DNA from: Ochotona curzoniae
Lineage: Eukaryota; Chordata; Mammalia; Lagomorpha; Ochotonidae
NCBI RefSeq assembly: GCF_017591425.1
Contig: NW_024467101.1
Coordinates: forward strand, 11,544,918-11,608,917
Length of the DNA: 64,000 bases
Reading direction: 5' to 3'
Under the pieces are notes generated by a model that saw only the letters and a list, made by a program, of their open reading frames with translations, did no database searches and was not told the DNA's origin. The stretch's first letter is position 1. The number at the start of each line of letters is the position of its first letter. A program made the translations under genes and the position numbers. Below, piece after piece: positions 21,272 to 32,559 of the stretch.

Positions 21272-21434
21272 ACATGTGTCTATGTGCACACTGTGTACCC
21301 AGCAGGACTGTTTACTGAGCACCTGCTCTAGCTCAGGGTCTGTCGAACCTGGGGATGCAGCACTGAACAAAAGGAGTCCTCGTGTTCTGGGAACGCTTCT
21401 GCAGACGGAAGTTAGAATGTATCAACATACAAAG

Positions 21435-21494
21435 CAGCGGAGGTCCAGATGTGATGAGTGCTGCCAGCGGAGGTCCAGATGTGATGAGTGCCGC
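21435..21494 (+). repeat. 30-bp tandem duplication
   Basis: Two adjacent 30-bp units (21435-21464, 21465-21494), starting cagcggaggtccagatgtga. They differ at one base by eye (ctgc against ccgc at the unit end). The unit length is a multiple of three but no gene is evident. Confidence 0.95.
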
Positions 21495-21499
21495 CAGGG

Positions 21500-22265
21500 G
21501 ACCGGGTCTTCAGACAGCTCCTTCCCGGACTCTTCCGCATTCTGGAAACCTCTCTGTCCCTTTGGCACAGGGTGGTAATTTGTCCTCACCCCTGCCTGCC
21601 TTGTTCTTTCCTCGTGGCTTCTCCAGCCCCTTCTCTTTATTAATACTCCATGATCACTGATTAACAGAAATGGGGTGGCTGTGACATTCTGATTCTGACA
21701 TACAGTGTGCATGTGTGCTGCCACTCATTGATCCTAAGAAGAAGCCGTGAGAAACTCACTTGATGATTCCCATTTGCCAGTGAAGGCGTTTACCCCTGCT
21801 CACAGTGGAACTAGTCTCAGGGGCTCGCAGGTGGGCTCAACAAAGCATGACCCATGAACACAGCGCAATGCCTGTTGTATCCACGTTAGCCTTTCATCGC
21901 TTCGGCAAAACACTGGAGCTGGCCAGCTTTACAGAGAAAAGAGGTTGGCTGGTTTTTGCTTACAGGTGTAGAGGCACACTGGTACAGGCGCTGGCCTTGG
22001 CAAGGGGCCTAGGGTGGCTGGCAGATGCTGCTGATGAAGTATGTCCCCAGAAATGATCCCATGCTGAGTCAGGTAGCAGAGCTTTCCTAAGAACCCCTTT
22101 CGGAAAGCACACCCCCTGTGACCTCAGAACTTGCCACAAGGTCACCTCCTGTGTGCCATCATTGGGTTACGTTTCCATCTTCTTCCACTAACGTATCACT
22201 TTGAAAGTTAAAGTCCTGGATGACTTCAGAGTCCAAATCATAACGCACACTGTGGCGTGCACAAG
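21500..22265. other. Unassigned non-coding sequence
   Basis: No exon or repeat recognised. The 83-codon frame at 21805-22056 has no domain. Confidence 0.35.
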
Positions 22266-22269
22266 CTGA

Positions 22270-22615
22270 ATCATTAGTCTGAGAATGGAGGAAATTTCTA
22301 TGTGTGCTACATCAATGAGCCCTGAATGTGCTGAGCTCAGTGAAATAAGGCAGGCACGAGAGGGCAAGCACCGTCTGATTCCACTTTCCGCTGAGAGTCA
22401 CGGTGGCAGGAGGAACGTAGGATGGTGGTCGCTGGGCGCCGTGAAAGGAGATGGGGAGATAGAGTGGAAGGGGTGCAGAGTTTCAGTTTTACAAGATGAA
22501 AAGGGTTTCCAAAAAGGTGGTGCTGGCAGTTGCTCAACCATGGAATGTATTCAGTATCACTGAATTATACACGTAAAATGGGCTAAAAGGGCACACCTTA
22601 TGTTGCGTGTATAAA
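22270..22615 (+). mobile_element. L1 (L1M-type) 3' end
   Basis: 'gctcagtgaaataaggcagg', 'gtctgattccactttccgct', 'gatggtggtcgctgggcgcc', 'agagtttcagttttacaaga' and 'cactgaattatacacgtaaa' follow the 3' UTR of old mammalian L1 in order. It is non-coding. Confidence 0.8.
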
Positions 22616-22617
22616 AT

Positions 22618-22720
22618 AGAGTTAAGGCCTACAGAGGCACAGGGAGGACCTAAGGCCACAGGCGGCTCCCAAGAGGCAGAGTTAGGATTTGAACCCAGGC
22701 CTGACACTGCAGCCTATGCT
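22618..22720 (-). mobile_element. MIR SINE fragment, antisense
   Basis: 'gaggcacagggaggac', 'ctaaggccacaggc' and 'gcagagttaggatttgaacc' match antisense MIR. It abuts the L1 end. Confidence 0.6.
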
Positions 22721-23014
22721 TTCTGTCATGGTGTTGTCGCATCCCCATGGTGCCATGCACACCCAAAGGTGGAGCAAGCTTTAAGACAAGCTGGAGAGCG
22801 TGCGCTGGGAACCCAGGATGCTGGGGGTACCCTTGTCAGGTGCATACTATGTGCTCCCGTCCTCCCATCCCGTCATCTGTCGAATGGATTTGTGTTGAAT
22901 GCCATTTATGAGCCACCGAGAAAAACATAGGATATTGTCCTTCATAGAATATTAACTCAAATTCACAACCAGGAACAAAGGGGCACACATTAGAAGGTGC
23001 TAAAAAAGGAAGAT

Positions 23015-23200
23015 TTCCCCCTCAGGAAGGAGAAAATGAGCTGACATGTGAAGAATGAGAGGGATTATTGTTCCAGATAGTAGTATGTGCAAAGGCCCTG
23101 AGGTGAGAAGCAAAATGGCACAAACCAAAGCCCCTGGGCATCAGAGCTTTGGGGCTCAGAGAGGAGCTGGCATGTGATGAAAACGGAAAAAGTCCTCAGG
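23015..23200 (-). mobile_element. L2 LINE fragment, antisense
   Basis: 'gagctgacatgtgaagaatg', 'ttccagatagtagtatgtgc' and 'aaaggccctgaggtgagaag' are characteristic antisense L2 3'-region phrases. Confidence 0.6.
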
Positions 23201-23269
23201 GCCTTGTGGGCTCCCTGAACGTTGTGCTTTTTATCCTCTCAGCAGCAAGATGCTTTTGTGGAGAGTCTG

Positions 23270-23735
23270 AGTAAAAGAGAGCAAAATGATTCCATTAAAC
23301 CCTGGTCCCAGCAACAAAAAGCAAGCACGCCCCCACATGAGGTGGGAGCCCATTGAAATCTCAACAAAGGGCAGAGGGAACAGCCGCTATTTCCGTCTCA
23401 TTATGCAAAATTGCACAGCCTTCCAAGGGAGAGGTGAGCGCTGGAAGAAGAAGAAAAAAAAAAGTCAACAAATTACTCTTTTAATCTGCTTTAAGTTGTT
23501 AAAATGCCTCTGTCTTCCTTCCATTGTCACCTGGTGGCCTGTAGGCTATTTCAACTTTTATTAGACTTTTTTTTTATTAAGCTTTTTTTTTCTTTTTGAA
23601 AAACAAATCCCAGCTGTGTTTTGATAAGATGGAATTAAAAATGGCAGTGGGAAATGCCACAGAGAGCTTTGATTTTTTTTTTCTCCTTAGCATATCTGAA
23701 CTGATTTAAATAGTAATTATATATTTTATTTCAGT
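23270..23735. other. Candidate conserved non-coding element
   Basis: Unique AT-rich block with no repeat similarity. It holds an octamer-like 'attatgcaaaattgc' (23400-23414), 'aacaaagg' and 'ctttgattt' (SOX/TCF-like), an E-box 'cagctg', 'ttgataag' (GATA-like) and several long T runs. Clean non-repetitive AT-rich sequence of this kind in repeat-rich intron is often enhancer-like. Conservation cannot be tested here. Confidence 0.3.
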
Positions 23736-23884
23736 TCAGCCTTCTGTGCTCTCTCCCTCGCCGCCCCTGTACGCCACAGAGCCCAGCAGCTCTGAACGCA
23801 CACCACCGTGTCTAAAAGCTGCTGTCCAGTACTCCCGGAAGGCCAGCCAGGCGAGAGTGCCAGGTTTCCGACCTCGCACCTCCA

Positions 23885-24020
23885 AGTGGAAGCCTGATCC
23901 TGCTCCAGTGCAAGTGTTACCATCTCGTAGCTGTGTGACCCTGGGGAATTCAGTCCTCTCAAGCTCCAGTTACTACTGTAAAATGGGTATAAAATGCAGA
24001 TTAGGTTTGTTTTCATCGTG
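23885..24020 (+). mobile_element. MIR SINE fossil
   Basis: 'tcgtagctgtgtgaccctgg', 'cctctcaagctccagttac' and 'gtaaaatgggtataaaatgc' match sense MIR. Confidence 0.7.
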
Positions 24021-25525
24021 AGTGGCAGGGAACTCGAATGTCATTATACTCTTTTGATATAGGTTCAGTAACTAGTCTGATTTCAGGCTTGGCTGCATCC
24101 AGGAACTGGATAGTGTCTCAAATCTCTCTCCTCCCTGCCTCTCTTCTTCTCTCCCCCCCACCCACCATTGCCCAGTTTACTGGTTGCCCTTTTCGCTGTG
24201 GGTTTCCTGCTAGGTTGGCTCCCTTCATCTGGGCACAAATGCCCAACCACAGCTCCAGGCTTATGTGATGGCTGCTACAAGCCCAGGTCCAACAATTCTG
24301 AAATTGACAAGGCCTCCTAGAACCAATCTTAGTGGCTAAGGAAATGGGCTGTCCTTTTGGGGGCAGGTCAGGGTCATGTGACCAACCCTAGGACCTCCTG
24401 GGAATGGAACTTGAGCAGTGAGTCACTGCCTGTGGCTTCCTGCATCACAAAGATCTAAGATACAGGAGGGGCATGTCCCCCTCAGAAAAATCAAGACCCA
24501 GGTAACGGAAGAAGGGGAGGAGATTACCGTTCTCATGAAAGTGACCAATCGATAAGCCATCTAGTCCTCATCTCCAAGTTGCAAGGAAGAAAGGAAGCTA
24601 CACATGCAAAGTGCTTAGCCCTGACCTCAGCACGCAATGGGCTCAGTGCTACCTATTACCGCTACTGCTGTCTACTCCTAATGTTGGGTTGTTCATGGCA
24701 TGCTGACAATACAGGCCAGGCAGAGGCACCCATGACAAGAAGCCCAGATTACAACCTGGGGCAGCCTTAGGCCATTCATCTCCCCTCAGAATCTACTGTT
24801 TCCTTCAGAAGCCCATGGTATGTGAGTTTACCACCTGCAAGCTGCGATGATGACTCAGCAGATGGAAGGAGTGGTCACAGCTCCGGCCAGGGCAGTGAGG
24901 TTCTGTAGTGCAGCCGAAGTACTGTGGTGAGCCAACTTGCCACCAAGGGCCGTCTCTAGAGGAGGAAGCTACACCCAGCCCTGTTTTCATGAGGTCATAG
25001 ACCCAGGATGGCCATGCCTCCGGTTTTTTTTTTCCTCCCTCGGAGAGAGTTCCAAGGTTATTTGTAACATCTACCCAATTACTCACGTTGGTGTCCGGCT
25101 CCGGCAACTTGATATCACAGGGTGGGCCAAACAAGCATGTCTGTGAGCTCTGCAGGACCACTGCTTGTAAAGCTAGGTCTCCCCAGCACAGGGGACATGG
25201 AGCCTGCTCTGTATGTACCCTGCAGGGCCCTTTGGTAGATGTTCACGACAGAGGCTGGGACCATTGTTCTAGAAACCTGGGTCCTGTGTGTTCTGCATTT
25301 AACATCATCTTTGATGTCCCCAGGAGCACCTGTTTTACTCCAAGCGGTGCCATTTGTAACGGGCTCTGTAGAAGGGATTCCATGAGAATGGCTGCTTAGA
25401 AGCAGTTCATTTTGCTGCCCGAGATTATTAATGTTCTCTCTGATTTCCTGCTTTGCACTATTGATTTCCTGGGATAAAACTTCTGCAGAGGCTGAGAAGG
25501 TAACTCAGCTGCCATCCCTCCAAAT
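24021..25525. other. Unassigned non-coding sequence
   Basis: About 1.5 kb without a recognised repeat family or exon. Frames of up to 118 codons (24805-25161, minus) have no domain signature. Confidence 0.35.
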
Positions 25526-25529
25526 CAGG

Positions 25530-25700
25530 GAGGATAACCCCCACCCTGGCTCTCCCATTTCATAGCTGTGGGACTGAAGGCAGCTGTCTTCATGTCTCTG
25601 AGCCTGTTTCCCCATCTGCAGCTTGGGGACTTACACACTTCCTACCTCTTGGCAGAGGTGCCAGGCATGCAGTAGGCGCTCCTGTCAAGCTGCAACGCCA
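25530..25700 (+). mobile_element. MIR SINE fossil
   Basis: 'catagctgtgggactgaagg', 'tctctgagcctgtttcccca' and 'gccaggcatgcagtaggcgc' match sense MIR. Confidence 0.65.
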
Positions 25701-25744
25701 GCAGCCTCAGGAACGGGAGACGGCTGCTGCTGCTCCTTGTATTT

Positions 25745-25960
25745 TCTGAGCATTCATCCTGTGCTGGTTCCTTCCCACAGGTCACCTCCACGTACTCTTC
25801 CCAACGGCCCCGAGGGCCGTGGCCTTATCACCACTGTCCACTTTTTCACAGATGAAGAAGTTGAGGCTCTAAGGGGCAAAGGCATCTGCCCAAATGCATA
25901 CAGCCAGGTTGTGGCAGAGCTGAGCTTTTGAACTGTGGTATGCTTGGGTTCAGAATCCCT
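25745..25960 (-). mobile_element. MIR SINE fossil, antisense
   Basis: 'tgagcattcatcctgtgctg', 'tttttcacagatgaagaagt', 'tgaggctctaaggggcaaag' and 'ttgtggcagagctgagcttt' match antisense MIR. It is opposed to the MIR immediately upstream. Confidence 0.65.
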
Positions 25961-26059
25961 GCTGCTTATGAGTGGACCCTGACTTCCAACAGAACCAGTT
26001 TTGCATTGCATCATGGTTATCCAGACCCATTTTGCAGGAAGAGCCAAGCCTACCTCTGG

Positions 26060-26290
26060 CACTGATTTGTTTGACCGTCACAGGAAACTTTCTTCAATTC
26101 TCTGGGCTTCTTCTCCCAATTCTTGAAACTCTCCGACCTCAAGGCCTTTGCACTTGACATGCCATCTTGCCCAGCACACCTCTCAACTCGACTCCATCCC
26201 ACCCATCATCTAGCTGCTTGCAGTGCCTTCTTCACGTGTCGAGATGAAGCATTATTTGTGAACGTTCCTCTGGGGCTCTCTGAGACTAGA
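26060..26290 (+). mobile_element. L2 LINE 3' fragment
   Basis: 'ctcaaggcctttgcacttga', 'catgccatcttgcccagcac' and 'tgccttcttcacgtgtcgag' resemble the sense L2 3' region. Confidence 0.5.
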
Positions 26291-26529
26291 TCAGATTAGC
26301 TATTGATGTGTGACCCATAAATGCCACGTCATTTCTTTAGGCTTGGTGGTTACAGCACTGGGCAATGATTTAAACAACCCCTGATACCTCTACAAGACCT
26401 TCTGCTGGGGGCAGGGAGGGTTGGGGACCTAGGTGGGCTGTATTTTTCAGATTGCTTATGCTCCTACACCAAGCCTAGCAGAAAGTCACAGAGTGAATAG
26501 AGGAAGGTAAAAGGAGGCCAGGGGACACA

Positions 26530-27170
26530 CAGGCTGTTGGTGGGAGTGTGAATTGTTGCAGCTGACTCGCAAGCCTCCTGTTTGGCAGTATTTACTAAAG
26601 CAGAACAGCACTTCCTTTATGATGCTGCATCAAGCACACACTCTCCAGAAAGACATGCATGTGTTCTTTGGGGATTTTTTTTTCCCATAATACTCATGAT
26701 CGTGAGAACCAGAAACAGCCTGAGTGTCCAATATGATGAACTAGACAAGTAAAACAAGGCTTAGTCAGCCCAAGGAACGGTACACGGCAGTGACAATGCA
26801 TAACACCCACAGGTCTACACTGTGAAAGCATGCCTTTTGTGTAAGAATCATGCCAAGCAAAAGAACCAGACACAAAGGAGCACATGCTGCCCGACCCGCG
26901 ATAGGAGCAGAACAAAGCAGGAGGCCCTCTCTGGCACTTGAGGCTCAGGCTAAGGTAAAGTGCTAGCAAGAAAAACAAGAACTGAGTGACCATAACATTA
27001 GGAAGGTAGAGGCCTTGGGCAGGGAGGGGTGAGGTGTTGGTTAGAGGGGAACACTGGCAGTCGTATTCATGCCTTGGATGGTAGTTTTATGGGAGTGTGT
27101 TTACTGTGCAGTCATTTTCCCATTCAAGTTCACATTTATTTTGTGGTGTTTTCTGTAGGTGGGTCATGAA
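26530..27170 (+). mobile_element. L1 (L1ME-type) 3' end
   Basis: 'gtgggagtgtgaattgttgc', 'tgtttggcagtatttactaa', 'aaacagcctgagtgtccaat', 'atcatgccaagcaaaagaac', 'cagacacaaaggagcacatg' and 'tggatggtagttttatggga' follow an old L1 3' end in order. It is non-coding. Confidence 0.7.
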
Positions 27171-27930
27171 AACAAACAAACAACAACAAATGCTGACAGC
27201 CTCATCCCCCAGATAATTGCCTCTAGGGGACCCTGCTGGGATCCTCAGTACTTGAGTCTGATGCACATGGAGTATTGTGGGATAAGCTGCTGCAGGCCAG
27301 GTGTCTGTCTAGTTGGGTGTGGGTGTGCCGCCCCTGTCCTGCAAGCTTCCCAGGATCCCTCACCTACCTGCTTGGAAGCAGCCTCTCATCTGGGTACAGA
27401 GGCCATCTTTCCAAAGGACACGATTCACTCCTTTTTCTGAATACGATAAGGTTGAAGAATTGATTGGTCCAGGAAAAAAAAATAAGAAAGAAAATACAAA
27501 AGAAGAAAATAAAACATGAGACGCTTTCAAGTCCCTAGTTTTGCAGGGTGTTGCCAAGCAGTGAGATAAAGCTGTCCTGGGTAGAGGGTCATGTGGCAGG
27601 GCTGGAACAGGAATTAGAGTGAGGATGTGAGCAAGGTCCAGGTCCACCCTGGGCTGACATCCAGGCCCAAGAAAATTTGTTTTTGGACTTCCTGACCTGG
27701 TTATTCTTCCATGGTCCTGAACTCCCCTTCTGCTTTTGAACCTTGACTCTGTATAGAGAGCAGAAACACTGTGATTTGTGTGTATGTGTTGGGATGGGGG
27801 GAGGGTGGTCTTTGAAGTTTGAAGAAGTACAAATTACAATTGAGGTTTTCTAGAGGTTCCCAGAAGTCTGGCAGATGGCTTTGAATTATTATCTTGTGAT
27901 GAACTCTATCCATTCCCTTATTTATCCAGC
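27171..27930. other. Unassigned non-coding sequence
   Basis: No recognised exon. A short A-rich run lies at 27472-27515. Confidence 0.35.
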
Positions 27931-27934
27931 TACC

Positions 27935-28000
27935 CATTCATCCAGCCACCCATCCATCCACCTACCCACCTACCTGCTGTCCATCCATCTATTCACCTAA
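27935..28000 (+). repeat. Imperfect (CCAT/CCAC)n repeat
   Basis: Degenerate tetranucleotide run of 'atccatcc', 'acctaccc' and 'ccatccatcta' units. Confidence 0.8.
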
Positions 28001-28179
28001 AAAGCATTTATGGATCTGCTGTCATCCGTTGAATAGGTAAGAATAGAGCTTACCTTGGATCAGATTCTGTTAAACATCTAGGAGATAATTAAAAACTGCT
28101 TTTGGTTTACCTGGATTTTCCCCAGCTTAAAGACTAAAAGTACAACCAAGTCCCAGGAGAACCTGCATGGTGGGGTCAT

Positions 28180-28500
28180 TCTAGAATAGAGAGCAAGATA
28201 CTCTGATACCAAACCTGCTGGAGCTCACAGCCCAGTAGGCAAGACAGGAAGTTGTAAGACAGCTAATATGGTCATCTCACATATTGTTGGGGGAAGTACA
28301 GGGCACTGTTAAAATTAAATCCAAGAGGAGTCCCTTCACCTAGCTAGAGGAAAAAAGGAAAGGGAGGTGTGGGGTGGACAGAGAGTAGGTAGAAGTTTGG
28401 GGTTGGCGGGGGGAGGTGAGGGATCCAGAAAGGTCTTGCTATGACAGGCCATTGGAACAAGGTGGGCACCACTGAGCTCTGAGAGCCTTGGGGATATTAG
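28180..28500 (-). mobile_element. Probable L2 fragment, antisense
   Basis: 'tgctggagctcacagcccag', 'taggcaagacaggaag' and 'gatccagaaaggtcttgcta' resemble antisense L2. Divergence is high. Confidence 0.4.
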
Positions 28501-28539
28501 AGAAGGGGCATGAGGGCTTAAGATTTCTGCTTAGAGGCA

Positions 28540-28630
28540 TAAGTTGAGCAGTTGAGTTCAGGAATCTCTTCTTTGATGTGGGGCAAGGGGAGGCTCATAA
28601 GGTATTGAATAGCATCCCTGGTCCACTAGA
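28540..28630 (+). mobile_element. MER5-like (hAT-Charlie) fragment
   Basis: 'ctcttctttgatgtggggca' and 'agcatccctggtccactaga' with 'tgccag' match the middle of MER5-type elements. It shares a variant 'aggggaggctcata' segment with the copy at 28960-29055. Confidence 0.5.
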
Positions 28631-28937
28631 TGCCAGAAGAGAATGAAAGAGGCAGGGAAAGAGTGAGTTTAATAAGCATCAGGAGACCAAGTGGTAGGGG
28701 CGGGGTGGGGGTTCTGCTCTGCTCATCTCTCCTTCTGGAAGCTCAGGCCCAAGCCTGTGGAGTTGTAGTGGATTGCATTCTCTCCTACTCTGCATCAGAT
28801 TGTCAGTAAATCTCACCACCTCCATCCCCATTGCTGGAGTCCTCACTCCCACCCCTGTCTGTTCCCAGCTATTGCCGCCTTTGGGTCCACGGCATGCATG
28901 GCTTATTAGTTTGCTCACTGTGTGTATCTTTCCTCCA

Positions 28938-29058
28938 GAACAGAGCTTGGCAACCTTGGAATTACTGACATTTTCAGCTCAGCAATCCCTTCTTTGGTAT
29001 GGAGCGAGGGGAGGCTCATAGGGTATTAAAGAGCATCTCTGGCCCACTAGACGCCAGC
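28938..29058 (+). mobile_element. MER5-like (hAT-Charlie) fragment
   Basis: 'cttggcaaccttggaattac', 'tgacattttcagctcagcaa', 'cccttctttggtatgg' and 'gagcatctctggcccactag' run from the element's 5' end inward. It is closely similar to 28557-28625. Confidence 0.6.
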
Positions 29059-29529
29059 AGCACCTTGACTCCTTCCCCTTACCTCCAGATTTTGCCAAAT
29101 GGCCCCCAAGGCAGGGACAGAGCAAGAATAACAGCTCCAGTTGAGATCTGCTGCACCCTAGCCTGTCACGGAAGTGCCCCAGTGCCTAGGACGGGAGCTG
29201 ACTCAAAGCAGTGCTCAGTGCGCATGTTTGTCAAACGGATGGATGACGTGGCGTGAGGTGATAAGTATAACTCAGTGATAGAATGCGTTCACGAACAGAG
29301 TCTGCTGCTGTCTTCATTGTCGTGAGGACCCCGTCTGCTTCATTGTCCTCTCCAGTGCTCCAGTTCCTTTCATCGTGTGCCGGAGGAGGGTCAAAAGGGC
29401 ATGGGGATCTAAGAATCATGTGGAAATGAGAAGTGGAACCAGGTTGGAACCCAAGGCTTTAGAAACCAAGTTTAGAATCTTTAACTGCGGGGTGCTGTCA
29501 TAGAACAGTGCCTGCTGTCAAACGAGCTT
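29059..29529. other. Unassigned non-coding sequence
   Basis: No exon recognised. Part (29160-29235) may be a MIR tail. Confidence 0.35.
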
Positions 29530-29725
29530 TTGTTCTATACCAGACACCATGCTAGAAATTGTGGATGGAGTCACCTCATGTGAGCTGCTAGCCATGGCAG
29601 GAGATTGTTATCAATTTCCTGTCTTGCCCTCGACATTTCTGAGGATCAGAGAGGTGAAGTGAGTTGCCCAGAGTCGCACAGCTGAGGTGGAGCCTGGCTT
29701 GCCTGGCTCGGGAGTCTCAGGCTGA
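29530..29725 (-). mobile_element. MIR SINE fossil, antisense
   Basis: 'tctataccagacaccatgct', 'gaggatcagagaggtgaagt', 'gagttgcccagagtcgcaca' and 'tgaggtggagcctggcttg' match antisense MIR. Confidence 0.7.
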
Positions 29726-30361
29726 CTCCAACTAGAGAACAGGGCTCCTCCAGAAGTGCCTTTCTCTTCTCTTTTTGAACGGAGAAAACTATAAAAGCAG
29801 TCCCAATGGCAGGGGAATCACTGAAGGCTGCACTTCAAAGCAAGTCTTAGGAAAGTGCATCAACTTCTCCTCTCTCTACCTTGAGATTTTTAGCCCACTG
29901 GGATGGGTAAGGACTGGGCAAAGGACCAGAGAATGCAGTTTGGGGATCCTAGCAGATCTGTAGCAAATTCAGCATGAGCAAGCCAGCAAGCTAAAGGGAG
30001 GTCTTTGATTCCTTTAACCCAAAGTCAGTGTCACGCAAAGTTAGCTTCATTCAGCACATAAGAGGAAGTTGATGGTAGCACTGGGTTTAAAGCTTTTTTT
30101 AAAAAAAAAAAATCTTCATATATTTTCCCATTCCTCCCCACTCTCCGTTTGTGGAAACCTTCTGTGGTACTGTCCTGGAAACTGTTAGCATCTAGGCATG
30201 TGGACTGAGCTTTAGGCAGGAAGATAGCCAAGTTCTATGAAAAAAGTCCTGTATGAGCCCACTTTACAGGTGGGAAAGCCGAGGCCCAACCTTCCTAGAG
30301 GGTCAGACGAGTGTCTCTGGAGGCCAGAATGCTTCATATAACTGCATGGTTATATGTCCCC

Positions 30362-30676
30362 TTTTAAAAAAGATTTGTTTTATTTTTATCGCAAAGTCAG
30401 ATATACAGAGAGGAAGATCCATCCAATGATTCACTCCCCAAGTGACCGCAACAGCCGGTGCTGCGCCAATCTAAATCCAGGAGCCAGGAACCTCCTCCAG
30501 GTCTCCCATGTGGGTGCAGGGTCCTAAAGCTTTGGGCCGTCCTCCACTGCTTTCCCAGGCCACAAGCAGGGAGCTGGATGGGAAGTGCAGCTGCCGGGAT
30601 TAGAACTGGTGTCCATACGGGATCCTGGTTTATTCAAGGCGAAGACTTTAGCGACTAGCCCACCGTGCCAGGCCCC
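30362..30676 (-). mobile_element. CSINE, antisense
   Basis: Complete antisense CSINE of the younger type: 'aaaaaagatttgttttattt', 'agtcagatatacagagagga', 'gattcactccccaagtgacc', 'caggtctcccatgtgggtgc', 'cacaagcagggagctggatg' and box B complement 'gggattagaactgg', closing with 'ccaccgtgccaggcccc'. Confidence 0.85.
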
Positions 30677-30734
30677 TACATTTCCCCTTTAACCCAATAG
30701 CTAGTGGCCATGGTAAATCTAATGTTGACTGTAG

Positions 30735-30955
30735 TAGGAATCAAAGATGATTATCATGTGTTGGTCATGTTGCAGAGATGGACCCAATTAATCCTCACAA
30801 TGAGCCCATGTCTCCATTGCACAGATGGGAAAGGCAAGTCTCCAAGAGACAAGCTGGATTTCTCAGGGTCGTGCAGTAGATGACAAGAGCCAGGCTTGGA
30901 ATCCTGGTATGTCTGATGCCAAGAGCTATGCTCTTATCCATTCTGCTATCCTTGT
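30735..30955 (-). mobile_element. MIR SINE fossil, antisense
   Basis: 'taatcctcacaatgagccca', 'attgcacagatgggaaaggc' and 'cttggaatcctggtatgtct' match antisense MIR. Confidence 0.65.
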
Positions 30956-30999
30956 CCACTAATGAAACATACTTTAAATAAGTGATGTTAGGAAATGCA

Positions 31000-32050
31000 C
31001 ATCCTCACAAGGAAGGGCACTGTACATGGGAACAGAGGAAGGGGCTTCAGTTTATTTCAGGGGTCTCAAGGGTTTCTAAGCAAGGGATGTGCAGGCCGCA
31101 GTGGGCAGGAGGAGTAGGAAGTGAGCCAAGGAAAGCAGAGTATGCGACGGGGGGAAGATGGGAATGCAAGGTGGGGGGGGGATTTGCCACAGAGGATGGG
31201 ACTAAGGGTGCCGTGGACAGGGGTGAGGTGGGCCGAGTTCTGGCGCATAGTAGGTGCTGAGTGCCTCTTGGGAATGGAGCTGGGCCCTTGTTTGGACATT
31301 GGCAGTGACCTGAGCTGATGCATGTGGGTGGCTTCTGGGCCCAGTGTCTTCAGGGTTCGCGGTCCCTGTTGTAGACATCAGAGAGCAACTTTACAAGCCA
31401 GAATCAGCCTCCCCGGGAAGTCCCTGGAAGGTCACAGCCTGGTGCCGGTTCCTGCCACCACTACCCCACTGCTCCCTTCCTTTGACCGGAGTAGTGCTCC
31501 ATTTGATGGAGACCCCTGCCTTCTGAATCCTGGCATAGGCTCCAGCTGATGCTCCTCCACAGCCTGCCCTGGGGCTTCCCTTCATTGCCTTGCCCTTGCC
31601 ATCTCTTGGGCCTCTTGTCCCAGCATGGTCCCCACTGGTTGATCTACTGGTCAACCTACTCACACACTGTCAATCACGGGGATTTTGTGGGGCTGGATAA
31701 GTCCTTGGTGGCAGTGGGAGGGGGACCATCCCAGACTTTGTGGGATGTTGGGCAGTACCCTTGACCTCTGCCCCCACCACGTGCCAGGAATACCTCCTAT
31801 CTCAGCTGCCTCCAGACAGACAGATGGGCCCTTGGGTGAGGATGAGGCAAATTGCATCTCAGAACCACTGGTATCATAATGCATTCCCTGTGAATGGACA
31901 GATCGCTGCCCTTCCCCTCAAAAAGGAGCTAGCCAGGAAGAGAGGAGGCAGGGCTAGAGGGCAGACAATGAGCAGCCTGTACCACATTTTTCACCACCTG
32001 ACAGGGTTCTTGAACAGAGGTGGGCAATCCAAGCTCATCTGAGCCCACCC
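31000..32050. other. Unassigned unique sequence
   Basis: About 1 kb of fairly GC-rich unique DNA. Short overlapping frames on both strands (31322-31879) have no domain or splice support. Confidence 0.35.
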
Positions 32051-32169
32051 TTTCATTTCACTCCTGGGGAAATTGAGGCCAGAGAGAAACAGTCCTCAAC
32101 CAGTTAATATCAAAATCAAGAGGAAACTTTAGGCATGACTCTTCCCTCTCCATACAGCCTCCCAGAGCT

Positions 32170-32360
32170 CCGTGTGCGAAGAAATTCCAGGCCATATTTA
32201 TTAACCACATTCCCCGCTGGGGCACTCCGTGGAAGCCACTCCCTGGGGCTGATCCAGATCCCTGTCTAATCTAATGAGAGTTTTTAGAGATGGAAACCTA
32301 CTCCATAGGCTAATGGCCAATTAATTGAACACTTCTCATCTTTTTCTAGAATGTGCATCG
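32170..32360. other. Candidate conserved non-coding element
   Basis: Unique sequence containing 'gccatatttattaaccacat' (MEF2-like with RUNX-like ACCACA), 'tctaatctaatgaga' and 'ggccaattaattgaac' (paired homeodomain core). No repeat similarity. The role is inferred from motif density. Confidence 0.3.
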
Positions 32361-32559
32361 GCCTCTGCCGAGGTCAAGCCAGTTCTTTTCAACAATTGTC
32401 TTAACTCTCTGGGTGCCCCTCCTCCTGCACACACTGGAGCCTGAGGTGCCCAGCTGTGCGATAAGCATGCCACCGATCCGCTTCCCAGGCGTCACTGCCC
32501 TCCTGGGTCCATCTCAAGGCTTCAGGGATGCTTCGGTTTACTCTCACAATGAGGGCATT

